Assembly: GCA_900467685.1 (NCBI GenBank)
Contig: UBQX01000003.1
Span: forward strand, 248,001-312,000
Origin: Hyphomicrobiales bacterium
GTDB lineage: Bacteria > Pseudomonadota > Alphaproteobacteria > Rhizobiales > Rhizobiaceae
Reading direction: 5' to 3'
Length of the DNA: 64,000 bases
Under the pieces are notes generated by a model. It was not told where the DNA came from and made no database searches. It saw nothing but the letters and a program-made list of their open reading frames with translations. Position numbers and translations under genes: made by a program. This document shows, piece by piece, positions 1-9,088 of the stretch (positions within the stretch are counted from its first letter, which is position 1; each line of letters starts with the position of its first letter).

Positions 1-289
1 CCGAATATTTCTGCGTGTTCGTGTCGATCTTGATGCCCTGGTCATCCAGGAATTTGGCCGCGTCGTCGATGATGCCGTCCATCTTCTTGGGCGAGGCGAT
101 GTCGACGGAGAAATAGACTGCGCCGTCATCCGATGTGCCTTCAAGACCCGTGTCGGTCTCGTTGGTCTTCCAGCCATTCGGCATGTCCAGCGTCGCGACC
201 GGGCGGTTGGACGGGATTTCCCACTGCTTGGCGTGAGCAGTGGACGCGAACATGAGCGCGACCGAGGCCGCGATGATCAGTTTTTTCAT
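1..289 (-). CDS. Partial secreted protein, paralogue of the next gene
   Basis: The C-terminus lies beyond the window; 96 codons are visible. It opens with a clear signal peptide (MKKLIIAASVALMFASTAHA) and a likely cleavage after AHA, so the product is probably periplasmic or secreted. The mature part contains a block reading NETDTGLEGTS and a following AVYF-V-DIA stretch that recur almost unchanged in the gene at 424-915, so the two are tandem paralogues in the same orientation. I do not recognise a named domain or a catalytic motif. The start is the ATG whose complement is at 287-289, directly before the signal sequence. Confidence 0.8.
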   Translation of the reverse strand, partial: MKKLIIAASVALMFASTAHAKQWEIPSNRPVATLDMPNGWKTNETDTGLEGTSDDGAVYFSVDIASPKKMDGIIDDAAKFLDDQGIKIDTNTQKYS

Positions 290-383
290 GGATTTGGCCC
301 CTCAGGAATAATGCAACGAGAAATTACTAGAGATTCTCGAAATGCGGTAGAGGGCTGGAATATCGTTTTGAAACAATGGTTAA

Positions 384-409
384 GGGGCGGCGGTTGGTCC
401 TGCCGCCCC
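384..409 (-). terminator. Possible hairpin terminator after the secreted paralogue
   Basis: An 8-bp perfect inverted repeat (ggggcggc / gccgcccc) with a 10-nt loop lies 15 bases past the stop codon of the minus-strand gene at 424-915. The following tract on the minus strand is short on T residues, so termination efficiency is doubtful. Confidence 0.4.
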
Positions 410-423
410 AAAGGTCCGTCCGC

Positions 424-915
424 TTACTTAGCGGGCTTGATGGAGTCGAGGATCTTGTTGATCTCCGGCATGTGCTTGTCTTCCTCGCCGGCGGTCCCCC
501 AGTAGGTCAGGACCAGCGCGGTCTTGTCGTCGAGCAGCAGGATGGCCATGCCGACGGAAGCCGGGCCGTCCTTGTCGGTGCCGGCATAGCTGACGAAGAA
601 GATGTCCTTGCCGTTCAGCTTGTCCTGCTTCTGCTTCTGGGTCTTCTCGTCGATCTTGACGCCCTGATCTTCGAGGAACTTGGCAGCTTCCTGGATCGTC
701 TTGTCCATGTTCGCGGCATCGGCAATGTCGACGGCGAAATAGACGGCGCTGTCTTCAGACGTGCCTTCGAGGCCGGTGTCGGTCTCGTTTGCCGACCACT
801 TGTCCGGCATGGTGATCGAGGCGACCGGCTTTTCGGACGGGATGCTGAAATCCTTGGCCTGCGCGGCGGTGGAGAGCAGGAGCGCGGCAGCAGCGGCCAT
901 TACAAAATTCTTCAT
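424..915 (-). CDS. Small secreted protein of unknown function, tandem paralogue
   Basis: This encodes 163 aa. The ATG at 915 is preferred because an AAGGACC ribosome-binding site precedes it and it begins a good signal peptide (MKNFVMAAAAALLLSTAAQA). An upstream start at 963 would put unrelated residues before the signal. The mature protein is acidic and lysine-rich, with the same NETDTGLEGTS and VYFAVDIAD blocks as the partial gene at 1-289. No cysteine pair, lipobox or known catalytic motif is visible. It is probably a periplasmic protein produced by local duplication. Its function is unknown, and the neighbouring uvrB gives no hint. Confidence 0.85.
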   Translation of the reverse strand: MKNFVMAAAAALLLSTAAQAKDFSIPSEKPVASITMPDKWSANETDTGLEGTSEDSAVYFAVDIADAANMDKTIQEAAKFLEDQGVKIDEKTQKQKQDKLNGKDIFFVSYAGTDKDGPASVGMAILLLDDKTALVLTYWGTAGEEDKHMPEINKILDSIKPAK

Positions 916-1040
916 GTGCAGTAGGTCCTTGTGGCAAAAATTGCGGGCGGACCATACATGCAAATATGCGGATGCGGAAATTCGTCCCGGAAATGTTCGG
1001 GCTTTGCGTGGCGCTATGGTTAAGGCTCTGCGACCAAGGC

Positions 1041-3905
1041 TTACCGCCCCGGCCGACCCGTCTTGCCCTTCGTCCGCCCCTTGCGCTTTTCGTCTACCGG
1101 ATCTTCGTAAGAGCCGACGCCAGCCTTGCCGCGCACCAGCGGGCGCGGGTCGTCGATGGGCTTGTCGGGGATTGAACCGCGCACCGGTTTCTCGGTGCGG
1201 CCAACCGTCATCTCATCCAGCGAGTTCTTGCGGAACAAGGGCTTGGCCGTATCCGTGCCGGGGCCCATGTCATCCAGCGAGGGCTTGGCGAAGAGGGCGG
1301 GGCCCTGCGGCTTGCCGGACTTCTCCTGGCTTCTGGATTCTTCCCTTGCCATGGGATCATCCATGATCGCCAGTTCGGCCGCCTTGAGGCGCTTGATCTC
1401 GTCGCGAAGGCGGGCTGCGGTCTCGAAGTCGAGATCGGCTGCGGCGTCGCGCATCTGTTTTTCCAGCGCGTTGAGATGCGCCTGCAGATTGTTGCCGACG
1501 AGGTCTGTCGCGGTGCCGCCCTTGACGCCCCTGACCTGGATGTCGGCGCGGACGTGGTCGCGCTCGTAGACCGAGTCCAGGATGTCGGAGATGCGGGCCT
1601 TCACCGATTCCGGCGTGATGCCGTTGGCCTCGTTATAGGCCACCTGCTTCTCGCGGCGGCGAGCGGTTTCGTCCATCGCGCGCTGCATGGAGCCCGTGAT
1701 GTTGTCCGCATAGAGGATGACCTTGCCATCGACGTTACGGGCGGCGCGGCCGATGGTCTGCACCAGCGAGGTTTCGGAGCGCAGGAAACCTTCCTTGTCG
1801 GCATCGAGGATGGCCACGAAGCCGCATTCGGGGATGTCGAGACCTTCGCGCAGCAGGTTGATGCCCACCAGCACGTCGAACGCGCCCAAGCGCAGATCGC
1901 GGATAATTTCGATGCGCTCCAGCGTATCGATGTCGGAGTGCATATAGCGGACGCGGACGCCCTGTTCGTGCAGATATTCCGTCAAGTCTTCGGCCATGCG
2001 CTTGGTCAGCACCGTGACCAGCGTGCGATAGCCCTTGGCGGCGGTCTCGCGGATTTCGCCGAGAACGTCGTCGACCTGGCTCTTGGCCGGGCGGATTTCC
2101 ACCGGCGGGTCGATGAGGCCGGTCGGGCGGATGACCTGTTCGGCGAAGACGCCGCCGGCCTGTTCCATTTCCCAATTGCCGGGCGTGGCCGAGACGGCAA
2201 TCGTGTCCGGGCGCATGGCGTCCCATTCCTCGAAGCGCAGCGGGCGGTTGTCCATGCAGGAGGGCAGGCGGAAGCCATATTCGGCCAGCGTCGCCTTGCG
2301 CCGGAAGTCGCCGCGATACATGCCGCCGATCTGCGGGATGGTGACATGGCTTTCGTCGATGAAAATCAGGGCGTTATCGGGGATATATTCGAACAGCGTC
2401 GGCGGCGGCTCGCCGGGGTTACGCCCAGTGAGGTAGCGCGAATAGTTCTCGATGCCGGCGCAGGAGCCGGTGGCTTCCAGCATTTCGAGATCGTATTTCG
2501 TGCGCTGTTCCAGCCGCTGCGCTTCCAGCAGGCGACCGGCCTTTTCCAGCTCGACAAGACGACCTTTAAGCTCTTCCTTGATCGACTTGATCGCCTGATT
2601 GAGCGTCGGACGCGGCGTCACATAGTGCGAATTGGCGTAGATCTTGACGCTTTCCAGATCGCCGGTCTTGTGGCCGGTCAGCGGATCGAATTCGGAAATG
2701 CTCTCGATCTCGTCGCCCCACATGGCGATGCGCCAGGCGGCATCTTCCAGGTGGGCGGGGAAGATTTCGATCGTGTCGCCGCGCACCCGGAAGGAGCCGC
2801 GCACGAAATCCATGTCGCGGCGCTTGTATTGCTGGGCCACGAGGTCGGCCAGAAGCTGGCGCTGGTCCAGCTTGTCGCCGACCTTCATCTGGAAAGTCAT
2901 GGCCGTATAGGTTTCGACCGAACCGATACCGTAGATGCAGGAGACGGAGGCGACGATGATGCAGTCGTCGCGCTCGAGAATGGCGCGCGTCGCGGCATGG
3001 CGCATCCGGTCGATCTGCTCGTTGATCGAGGATTCCTTCTCGATATAGGTGTCCGAACGCGGCACATACGCTTCCGGCTGGTAGTAATCGTAGTAGGAGA
3101 CGAAATACTCGACCGCATTGTGCGGGAAGAAGTTCTTGAACTCTGAATAGAGCTGCGCTGCCAGCGTCTTGTTGGGCGCGAGGATGACCGCCGGGCGCTG
3201 CGTCTGCTCGATGACCTTGGCCATGGTGAAGGTCTTCCCCGAACCGGTGACGCCAAGCAGCACCTGCGACCGTTCGCCGGTCTCAAGGCCTGAGACCAGA
3301 TCGGCAATCGCCGTCGGCTGGTCGCCGGCGGGCTCGTATTCGCTGACCATGCGGATGGCGATGCCGCCTTCGGATTTTTCCGGTCGGGCAGGGCGATGCG
3401 GCGTCCAGATCTTGCCGTCCTTGAACAGCGGATTGCCGCTCTCGATCAGCTTCGACAGCGCATCGACCGTCGCCGTCACGCCGCCGGTCGAGGCCAGCGC
3501 ATCGGCCTCTTCCAGCGACAGTTCCATGCCCGCGACGGGGTTGAGACCAGCGGCGGCGCGTGTCTTCGGATCGGAGGACGCGCCTATGGAGGTGCCGCGC
3601 GACGTGCGCTTGTCGCCAACGCCCTGAACCTCCTTGAGGTTCGAGCGCGTGCCTTTCTGCGGCGCCTTTGCTGCGGGCGCCTCGGCGGCAGCCTTCAGCG
3701 CCTTGTTCTCCACCGTCACCCGATGGGTCCCGGCCTTGGACCGGATTTCGCGCATCTCGTTGCGCCGACTATCCGCCTCGGCTTCCGCCTCCAGCTGCCG
3801 GATCCAATCGGAGACTCCGCCCTCAAGAGGCGCCCCCTCAAAAGGAGCCTGCGGCGCCTCCTCGAAACCGGAGGAGCGGGGAGAATTTTTCGGTGATCTG
3901 GCCAT
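1041..3905 (-). CDS. uvrB: UvrABC excinuclease subunit B
   Basis: UvrB is the DNA-damage recognition helicase of nucleotide excision repair. It is loaded by UvrA and then recruits UvrC. The Walker A motif GVTGSGKT, the beta-hairpin region rich in Tyr ([12 protein letters not shown]), DESHVT, SATPG, and the helicase block [13 protein letters not shown] with QTIGRAARN are all present. Near the C-terminus a UvrC-binding UVR motif ([24 protein letters not shown]) is followed by a roughly 100-residue basic, low-complexity tail. The protein is 954 aa against about 670 in E. coli. The excess is an N-terminal extension of roughly 190 charged residues plus the tail, as is common in rhizobia. The ATG at 3905 (MARSPKN) is preferred over 3953, which adds a proline-rich stretch. 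Confidence 0.97.
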   Translation of the reverse strand: MARSPKNSPRSSGFEEAPQAPFEGAPLEGGVSDWIRQLEAEAEADSRRNEMREIRSKAGTHRVTVENKALKAAAEAPAAKAPQKGTRSNLKEVQGVGDKRTSRGTSIGASSDPKTRAAAGLNPVAGMELSLEEADALASTGGVTATVDALSKLIESGNPLFKDGKIWTPHRPARPEKSEGGIAIRMVSEYEPAGDQPTAIADLVSGLETGERSQVLLGVTGSGKTFTMAKVIEQTQRPAVILAPNKTLAAQLYSEFKNFFPHNAVEYFVSYYDYYQPEAYVPRSDTYIEKESSINEQIDRMRHAATRAILERDDCIIVASVSCIYGIGSVETYTAMTFQMKVGDKLDQRQLLADLVAQQYKRRDMDFVRGSFRVRGDTIEIFPAHLEDAAWRIAMWGDEIESISEFDPLTGHKTGDLESVKIYANSHYVTPRPTLNQAIKSIKEELKGRLVELEKAGRLLEAQRLEQRTKYDLEMLEATGSCAGIENYSRYLTGRNPGEPPPTLFEYIPDNALIFIDESHVTIPQIGGMYRGDFRRKATLAEYGFRLPSCMDNRPLRFEEWDAMRPDTIAVSATPGNWEMEQAGGVFAEQVIRPTGLIDPPVEIRPAKSQVDDVLGEIRETAAKGYRTLVTVLTKRMAEDLTEYLHEQGVRVRYMHSDIDTLERIEIIRDLRLGAFDVLVGINLLREGLDIPECGFVAILDADKEGFLRSETSLVQTIGRAARNVDGKVILYADNITGSMQRAMDETARRREKQVAYNEANGITPESVKARISDILDSVYERDHVRADIQVRGVKGGTATDLVGNNLQAHLNALEKQMRDAAADLDFETAARLRDEIKRLKAAELAIMDDPMAREESRSQEKSGKPQGPALFAKPSLDDMGPGTDTAKPLFRKNSLDEMTVGRTEKPVRGSIPDKPIDDPRPLVRGKAGVGSYEDPVDEKRKGRTKGKTGRPGR

Positions 3906-4087
3906 GCCCGGAATATGGGGCGAGTCAGGGGAAAAGGGAAGGGGCGGAGGCAAGGGGAGGGTGAGGATGCTGACAGGAAGTGGCAGGGGTGCGCTAGACT
4001 TTCAGTCGTTTATTTCTTGGCGGCGCAGATAAACTCTTCGTTTGCAAAATGCTCGCTCTTTTCTCATAAATTGTAGAACGAACCGAT

Positions 4088-4564
4088 TTGTCGGCCAGCA
4101 TTGCTAGGCACCTGCAGGTGTTTAGCGCTTGTGGGCGTTGGGATCATTTGATACTATTCGTGCGAGGGCGAGTTTTGGAAGTCGAGAACGAGGGGGTCGG
4201 CGAGGAATTCAGGCGGCAGTTGGCTCAATTGTGCAATTCTCGTCGAACGCGAAAGACGCAGTTTTCTGCTGACTCGCCGTGCGACTGGCGTCCTCGGTCG
4301 CTTAGGGATCCTCGAAGTACAACAGAATATTTTACCGACGACTCTGCTTGGGAGTTCGTTGCTGGTCATTTGTTGTCAGGCTGTCCAATCGAGGTTGTAG
4401 AGCTGCGGAAGCCGCCGGGTAAGAAAGGGTATGTGTTGAAGCTTGTAGGTTGCCCCCCTGTTTCCCAAATCTATGTGAAAATCCAAATGGGGTCCGGTTG
4501 CGTTTTGGGTCGCAGTTTCCATGAGAGTATAAGAGTCGGATTGAATAGCGATATCGCGGACTAG
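4088..4564 (+). CDS. MqsR/RelE-like toxin candidate
   Basis: This is a 158-aa reading frame with no ATG near its 5' end. The frame opens at TTG, and a later GTG or TTG start is possible, so the N-terminal 50-60 residues are uncertain. The C-terminal part reads like a small RelE-fold beta-sheet domain: a helix (AWEFVAGHLLSG), a strand with KKGYVLKLVG, then QIYVKIQMGSG and VLGRSFHES. The last two segments line up with my recollection of the C-terminus of E. coli MqsR (QVYLKITV...VLIVSFKEK), an mRNA interferase. The gene lies 18 bp upstream of an MqsA-type antitoxin gene, which is the usual mqsRA order. The toxin call is therefore inference from order and a short motif. Codon use is AT-richer than in uvrB, suggesting acquisition by transfer. 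Confidence 0.55.
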   Translation: MSASIARHLQVFSACGRWDHLILFVRGRVLEVENEGVGEEFRRQLAQLCNSRRTRKTQFSADSPCDWRPRSLRDPRSTTEYFTDDSAWEFVAGHLLSGCPIEVVELRKPPGKKGYVLKLVGCPPVSQIYVKIQMGSGCVLGRSFHESIRVGLNSDIAD

Positions 4565-4582
4565 CGGCGGAGCGGCGTAGAA

Positions 4583-5110
4583 ATGAAGATCGATGAAGCA
4601 GGAAGTACTTGTGAGATTTGTGGATCTGGTGGGCTTTCTACCACACTTGAAGAACAGAAGTTTGAGTACGGCGCGGGGGATGAGCATGTCAGCTTGACTG
4701 CGCGCGTTCCCGTTTTTTCGTGCGATGTGTGCGGTGAGCAATACACTGATGAGCGCGCTGAGGTTGCGCGGCATAACTCGGTTTGCGCGTATTTAGGTAG
4801 ATTGACTCCGGGTGAAATAAGATCGCTGCGAGAGCTTTATGATCTCAGCCAAGACCACTTTGCGCAACTGACCGGATTTGGCGTTGCATCTATAAAGCGT
4901 TGGGAGCGTGGAAACTTGATTCAGAGTGTTTCAGCTGACCGATATCTGAGGCTTTTAAGGGCACCAAATAATTTTAGGCTGTTGGCCGCGATGAATCAGC
5001 AATTGGAAAGGCCCCAGCCGGTATTCAGGACCGATATTTCTCAACGGGCGTTAGCGGAAGCGAAAGTATTTAAGCTAAGGCCAGAGTTCGATGCGCGCCA
5101 GGTAGCCTGA
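4583..5110 (+). CDS. MqsA/YgiT-type antitoxin and transcriptional regulator
   Basis: This encodes 175 aa. The N-terminal zinc-binding module has two CxxC pairs (CEICG near residue 11 and CDVCGE near residue 49), as in MqsA/YgiT. The C-terminal half has a helix-turn-helix of the XRE type (LSQDHFAQLTGFGVASIKRWERG), which in MqsA binds the operon promoter. The expected role is to neutralise the upstream toxin candidate and repress the operon. Its TGA stop overlaps the ATG of the next gene by one base (5110), implying translational coupling to the ATPase. The final 50 residues, after the HTH, extend beyond a plain MqsA and could contact the ATPase, though that is speculation. Family assignment is firm; partner assignment is inferred from gene order. 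Confidence 0.82.
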   Translation: MKIDEAGSTCEICGSGGLSTTLEEQKFEYGAGDEHVSLTARVPVFSCDVCGEQYTDERAEVARHNSVCAYLGRLTPGEIRSLRELYDLSQDHFAQLTGFGVASIKRWERGNLIQSVSADRYLRLLRAPNNFRLLAAMNQQLERPQPVFRTDISQRALAEAKVFKLRPEFDARQVA

Positions 5111-6990
5111 TGTACACAATTACATTCTATTCGTATAAGGGCGGCGTTGGTCGGACTATGGCTCTGGTTAATGTGGCTGCAGAATTAACGCGGCGGGGTA
5201 GGAAAGTCCTGATTGTGGATTTCGATCTCGAAGCCCCTGGGATATCTTGTTTTAAACAGTTTTCTACTGCTGAAAAGCGTGCCGGCTTAGTTGAGTACGT
5301 GACGCAATATATTGAAACTGCCATTTCACCGTGTGCTTCGGACTACATAGTAGAGGCAGAACTTCCAGTGGAGGGAGGGTTTCAGCCGGTCTGGGTTTTT
5401 CCTGCTGGCGCCAATGATGTAGGATACGGAGCCAAGTTATCTGCAATTGATTGGCAGCTTTTGTATGAACGTCAAAGTGGATATCTTTTTTTTGAAGACT
5501 TTAAGCAGCAAATAGAGAGCGATTCCCGCAGATTTGATTATGTTTTAATCGACAGTCGTACAGGCCACACGGATGTTGGTGGTATTTGCACTCGTCAGCT
5601 CGCTGATGCTGTCGCTTTGATGTACTTTCCAAATGCACAAAATATATCTGGCATGGAGGCTATTGTCGACGATATCAGGAAGTCTTCTTCTGAATATTCT
5701 AGAAGACCAGACCTTGTTTTCTGCCCGTCTAACGTGCCTGATTTAGACGACGAAGATGGCGTATTGAAAAAAATGCTCGATGAGGCGAAGTCGCGGCTCA
5801 AGTATGAGAAGCCACAGTGCATAGTACGTCACTACAATAGTCTATCTCTCGTTGACCAGAGCATATTTGTAATCGACAGACCCAATACGAAGCTAGCCAA
5901 AGAGTATAGGCAGTTAACGGCGGCATTGGTTCGTAATAATTTTGAGGATCGAGATGGCGCTCTTCTTGCGCTCGCGGATGTCAGAAAGAAACTCGAAGCT
6001 CGAAACCGAAGCAATACAGACAACTTGAGGCCCGCCGACATGCCTTCGTTGAGCAGCCTTACTGAGATTCTCGAGAAGGTAAGCCTCAAACACAGGCACG
6101 ACGGTGAAATATCTTGGCAGGTTGCTGCAAGCTACAACTCCCTCGGCAGTCTTTCAAATGAGCTTGAGGCGCTGAACAACGTCCTTGAGATTGGTTATAA
6201 CGTACACCGTGCGTTGCTTCGACGTGCCTTTAATCTACTTAGCCAGTCTAGGCCTGATGAAGCGCGAGTTGACTTGGTCGCCACAATCGCTTCGCCGGAA
6301 TGCACTGTGATTGAATTGCGGTCCGCAATTGAGGCATTGAAAACTATCGACAAGGATTGGGTGAATGTCGTGAAGTCTGCTCCGAGCCTCCAGAAATTGA
6401 GGCCGGGAGATGTAACTATATTGACACAAGTGCTTATGTCGGATGTTAGGGCGCTCGCTATCGCAAACGATATTATTAGTTCTGCTATAGATAGAAGTTC
6501 TGAGGAGCACCGCGACAGCTTACTGAGTGAGGAGCTTGTTCTAGTTCTGATCGCTTGTGGACGTTTTTCTGACGCTATGACCGCGTTGTCAAATGGGCAG
6601 CGCTCAATGTCGGATAGCGATTCTATTGCAGACGTATTTAATTACGCTATGGCTGAATGGGGAGAAACTGGCATTCCTCCGCGGCACTTACTTCAGCGGG
6701 TTTTGGAGCTTAACGACGCGAACGGGCGTCCGACTGAGGCGAATTATCTTCAGTGTATGGCGCTGTCAGCGGGCGCTTTGGCACAATTCGACCTCGCACG
6801 CTCTTTTGTTTCTAAAGCAAGGTCCGCGGTCGCGCGAGGAACAGTGTTTAGTTGCTGGACTTACCTTTTCCGTGGACGAAATGCCATGTTAGAAGACTTG
6901 GAGCAGATGAACTCCAGCTTCCAAAATGGGCTCTGTGCCCCGCCGTTCCTGGCGAGAAAGATCACTTTCTCTTCCTCAGCCTATAATTGA
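5110..6990 (+). CDS. KGGVGR-type ParA/MinD-like ATPase with helical C-terminal half
   Basis: This encodes 626 aa. The N-terminal ~280 residues form a deviant-Walker P-loop ATPase of the SIMIBI/ParA class: YKGGVGRT at residues 9-16, where the usual second lysine (KGGxGKT) is arginine; VLIVDFDLEAPG at about 33-44; and VLIDSRTG as the Walker B/switch region. The C-terminal ~330 residues are alpha-helical with TPR-like alternation and no catalytic motif I recognise, so they may be a sensor or scaffold. It is the third gene of a coupled cassette with the toxin and antitoxin candidates. It has no parB partner, centromere-like repeats or plasmid genes nearby, so chromosome or plasmid partitioning is unlikely. 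Base composition is AT-richer than the flanks. A defence or conflict role is inference. Confidence 0.75.
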   Translation: MYTITFYSYKGGVGRTMALVNVAAELTRRGRKVLIVDFDLEAPGISCFKQFSTAEKRAGLVEYVTQYIETAISPCASDYIVEAELPVEGGFQPVWVFPAGANDVGYGAKLSAIDWQLLYERQSGYLFFEDFKQQIESDSRRFDYVLIDSRTGHTDVGGICTRQLADAVALMYFPNAQNISGMEAIVDDIRKSSSEYSRRPDLVFCPSNVPDLDDEDGVLKKMLDEAKSRLKYEKPQCIVRHYNSLSLVDQSIFVIDRPNTKLAKEYRQLTAALVRNNFEDRDGALLALADVRKKLEARNRSNTDNLRPADMPSLSSLTEILEKVSLKHRHDGEISWQVAASYNSLGSLSNELEALNNVLEIGYNVHRALLRRAFNLLSQSRPDEARVDLVATIASPECTVIELRSAIEALKTIDKDWVNVVKSAPSLQKLRPGDVTILTQVLMSDVRALAIANDIISSAIDRSSEEHRDSLLSEELVLVLIACGRFSDAMTALSNGQRSMSDSDSIADVFNYAMAEWGETGIPPRHLLQRVLELNDANGRPTEANYLQCMALSAGALAQFDLARSFVSKARSAVARGTVFSCWTYLFRGRNAMLEDLEQMNSSFQNGLCAPPFLARKITFSSSAYN

Positions 6991-7092
6991 TCGCTCGCCA
7001 TCGTTAAATATGTCGTCAGCATCCAAAATCCGCTAGATACTTCGCCCCAAGCCCGGAACCCATCGTGATTCCCGGCCTGGGGACACATATCC

Positions 7093-8115
7093 ATGAATCT
7101 CTTCCGATCGCCGGGGCGCACCCTGGCGAATATCGTGCTGTTCAATCTCACGGTCGTGGTGATCGCGACCTTTGCCTATATGTGGGCGGGGTGGGATTTC
7201 GGCGATGCGTTCTACATGGTGCTGCTCACCGTCTATACGGTCGGCTATGGCGAAGTGCATCCGATCGACACGACCTATCTCCATCTGGTGACCGTGTTCC
7301 TGATGATCTTCGGATGCACGGGGATGATCCTGCTCACCGGTGCCCTCATTCAGTTTCTCACCATCACGCAGATCCGGCAAATCCTGGGGAGCAATCGTAT
7401 GCAATCCGAAATCGACAAGCTGAAGGACCATGTCATCGTCGTCGGCTTCGGGCGCATCGGCTATATGCTGGCGCGGGAGCTGAAGGCGGCGGGGCGGAAA
7501 TTCGTCGTGCTGGAAATGAGCGAGGCGCGGGCCGCCGAGATCCGCGAGAACGGTTATCTCTGTCTCGTCGGTGACGGCACGCATGAGGATGTGCTGAAGC
7601 ACGCGGGCATCGACCGGGCGCATACGCTGGCCTGCGTGCTGCCTAACGATGCCGCCAATGTCTTCATCACGCTCTCGGCCCGCGCGCTCAACCCGAAGAT
7701 CGAGATCATTGCGCGCGGCGAGGTGCCGTCGACCGAAAGCAAGCTGAAGCAGGCCGGCGCCGACAAGGTGGTGTTGCCCGCCCATATCGGCGCGGAGCGC
7801 ATCGCCGAGTTGATCCTTTATCCCGAAGCGGCGCGGCGCTTGAGAACCAGTTCGCAGATGCAGGAACTGGAGCATTCGCTGCGCGGGCTGGGGCTGGAGA
7901 TGGATGTCGTCATCGTGCCGGCCAAGGGGCCGCTTACTGGACTTTCCATTGCCGAAATCGAGGCGCGGGCGCATGGCGGCTTCTTCATCGTGCAGGTCAA
8001 CCGCCAAAGTGGCGAAACGATTGCTTCACCGGAGCCTTCGCTGGTGGTCGCCAGCGGGGATGGGATCGTGATCGTGGGCCGCAGTGTGACGGCGGCGCGG
8101 GCACTGTTCGGGTAG
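7093..8115 (+). CDS. Two-TM potassium channel with cytosolic RCK domain
   Basis: This encodes 340 aa. A first membrane helix (about residues 12-32), a pore loop with the K+ selectivity filter TVGYG (49-53) and a second helix (about 62-88) are followed by a TrkA-N/RCK Rossmann domain beginning VIVVGFGRIG (about 114-123) and a TrkA-C domain from about residue 250 to the end. This is the MthK-like layout: a tetrameric inner-membrane channel gated by a ligand or nucleotide bound to the RCK ring. The gene is monocistronic on the plus strand, downstream of the accessory cassette and convergent with the RDD gene. GC content returns to the genomic norm here. Confidence 0.92.
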   Translation: MNLFRSPGRTLANIVLFNLTVVVIATFAYMWAGWDFGDAFYMVLLTVYTVGYGEVHPIDTTYLHLVTVFLMIFGCTGMILLTGALIQFLTITQIRQILGSNRMQSEIDKLKDHVIVVGFGRIGYMLARELKAAGRKFVVLEMSEARAAEIRENGYLCLVGDGTHEDVLKHAGIDRAHTLACVLPNDAANVFITLSARALNPKIEIIARGEVPSTESKLKQAGADKVVLPAHIGAERIAELILYPEAARRLRTSSQMQELEHSLRGLGLEMDVVIVPAKGPLTGLSIAEIEARAHGGFFIVQVNRQSGETIASPEPSLVVASGDGIVIVGRSVTAARALFG

Positions 8116-8120
8116 GGCGA

Positions 8121-8156
8121 GAGGGCGCTGCGGTTAGCCGCTCAGCGTCTCTTTTC
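8121..8156 (+). terminator. Probable terminator after the potassium channel gene
   Basis: Six bases after the channel stop codon an imperfect hairpin (gcgctgcgg / ccgctcagcgt, with ggtta at the loop) is followed by a T-rich tract (cttttctcttt). The position and T tract fit a rho-independent terminator. The stem has mismatches. Confidence 0.45.
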
Positions 8157-8197
8157 TCTTTCGCAGAGTTGGTGAGGCCGAGGTTTCAATGCTCACC

Positions 8198-9088
8198 TCA
8201 GGTCGGCAAAGGCGTTGCTTGTATTGGCACGTTTATCGGGGCACGGACGACGCGAAGGCCGAGAATTCGGTCGTAACGCGTCGCGCCCTTCCACCAGATC
8301 ATCGGCTGGATGAGCCAATAGAAAATGAAGGCGGCGAAGAGGAAACTCGTTCCATAGATGAGGGGAGTGTTTGCCGACAGGAAATGAACCTCCTCCATGA
8401 TGTTGTCGATCTGGAAGCCTTCGATCTTGGCGATGATGTCGATGACGCCGGTTGCGACGATGGCGATCAGGATGGGCAGTTGCTTGAGGGCTTCCCGCCT
8501 CAGGCTAAGCCCAAAGCCAGGTGGGTCATAATTGGTCTCGTCATATCCCTCCACGGGGACGACGCGCAAATGCACCGCCAGTTTACCGGGCGAGGCCCAT
8601 TCCGCCAGCAGGAAGGCAAAGGCTGCGATAGCCAGCAACTGCTGTGCGCTAGCGATCATCGAACTCGTGACAAGATCAGGCATGTAGAAGTTGCCTTCCT
8701 TGTCTACCGAAAAGCGTATGCTTCGCGTTCTAGTTTTTTTGATGGGGCTATCGGCCAGCTTCATTTCCGCCAGCACGAAACCCCAGTTTCGCGTCGGCAT
8801 CATGAAGGAGTCGGTCTTGCAAATCCTCACGAAGGTGGCTTCGCCCGGTTGCACCTCAAGCTTGGCCAGCATGTCGGCGCTGTTGGGGTTGGAGGCTCCA
8901 TCTTCGCACCGTGTGGTGCGGAAGAAGGATTCGGGCATGTAAGTCACGCTTGCAGGCCATATATCGGCGATGACGATCATCAGGAACATGAAGCCAAGCG
9001 CGACGATGAACTTGTCGATGACGAAGGCGACGACCCGTCGCCAGAAATATCGTGGGGGCTCAACGGCTTGAGGCTCTTCAATGATCAT
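8198..9088 (-). CDS. RDD-family integral membrane protein
   Basis: This encodes 296 aa. The N-terminus has the RDD signature, with arginine and aspartate in the first helix (WRRVVAFVIDKFIVALGFMFL). A soluble segment of about 90 residues (about 50-135) with two cysteines follows, then further hydrophobic helices near 140-160, 195-215 and 235-260. The segment WWKGATRYDRILGLRVV near the end is the typical RDD closing motif. RDD proteins are poorly characterised membrane proteins, some linked to Na+/H+ exchange. The large extracytoplasmic insert is unusual. It is convergent with the channel gene and divergent from the DUF1800 gene. Confidence 0.82.
   Translation of the reverse strand: MIIEEPQAVEPPRYFWRRVVAFVIDKFIVALGFMFLMIVIADIWPASVTYMPESFFRTTRCEDGASNPNSADMLAKLEVQPGEATFVRICKTDSFMMPTRNWGFVLAEMKLADSPIKKTRTRSIRFSVDKEGNFYMPDLVTSSMIASAQQLLAIAAFAFLLAEWASPGKLAVHLRVVPVEGYDETNYDPPGFGLSLRREALKQLPILIAIVATGVIDIIAKIEGFQIDNIMEEVHFLSANTPLIYGTSFLFAAFIFYWLIQPMIWWKGATRYDRILGLRVVRAPINVPIQATPLPT

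Noticed and set aside
5110-6990. Plasmid or chromosome partition gene (parA)
   Set aside because: There is no parB, no iteron-like repeats and no replication gene nearby, and the protein is far longer than ParA with a helical C-terminal half.
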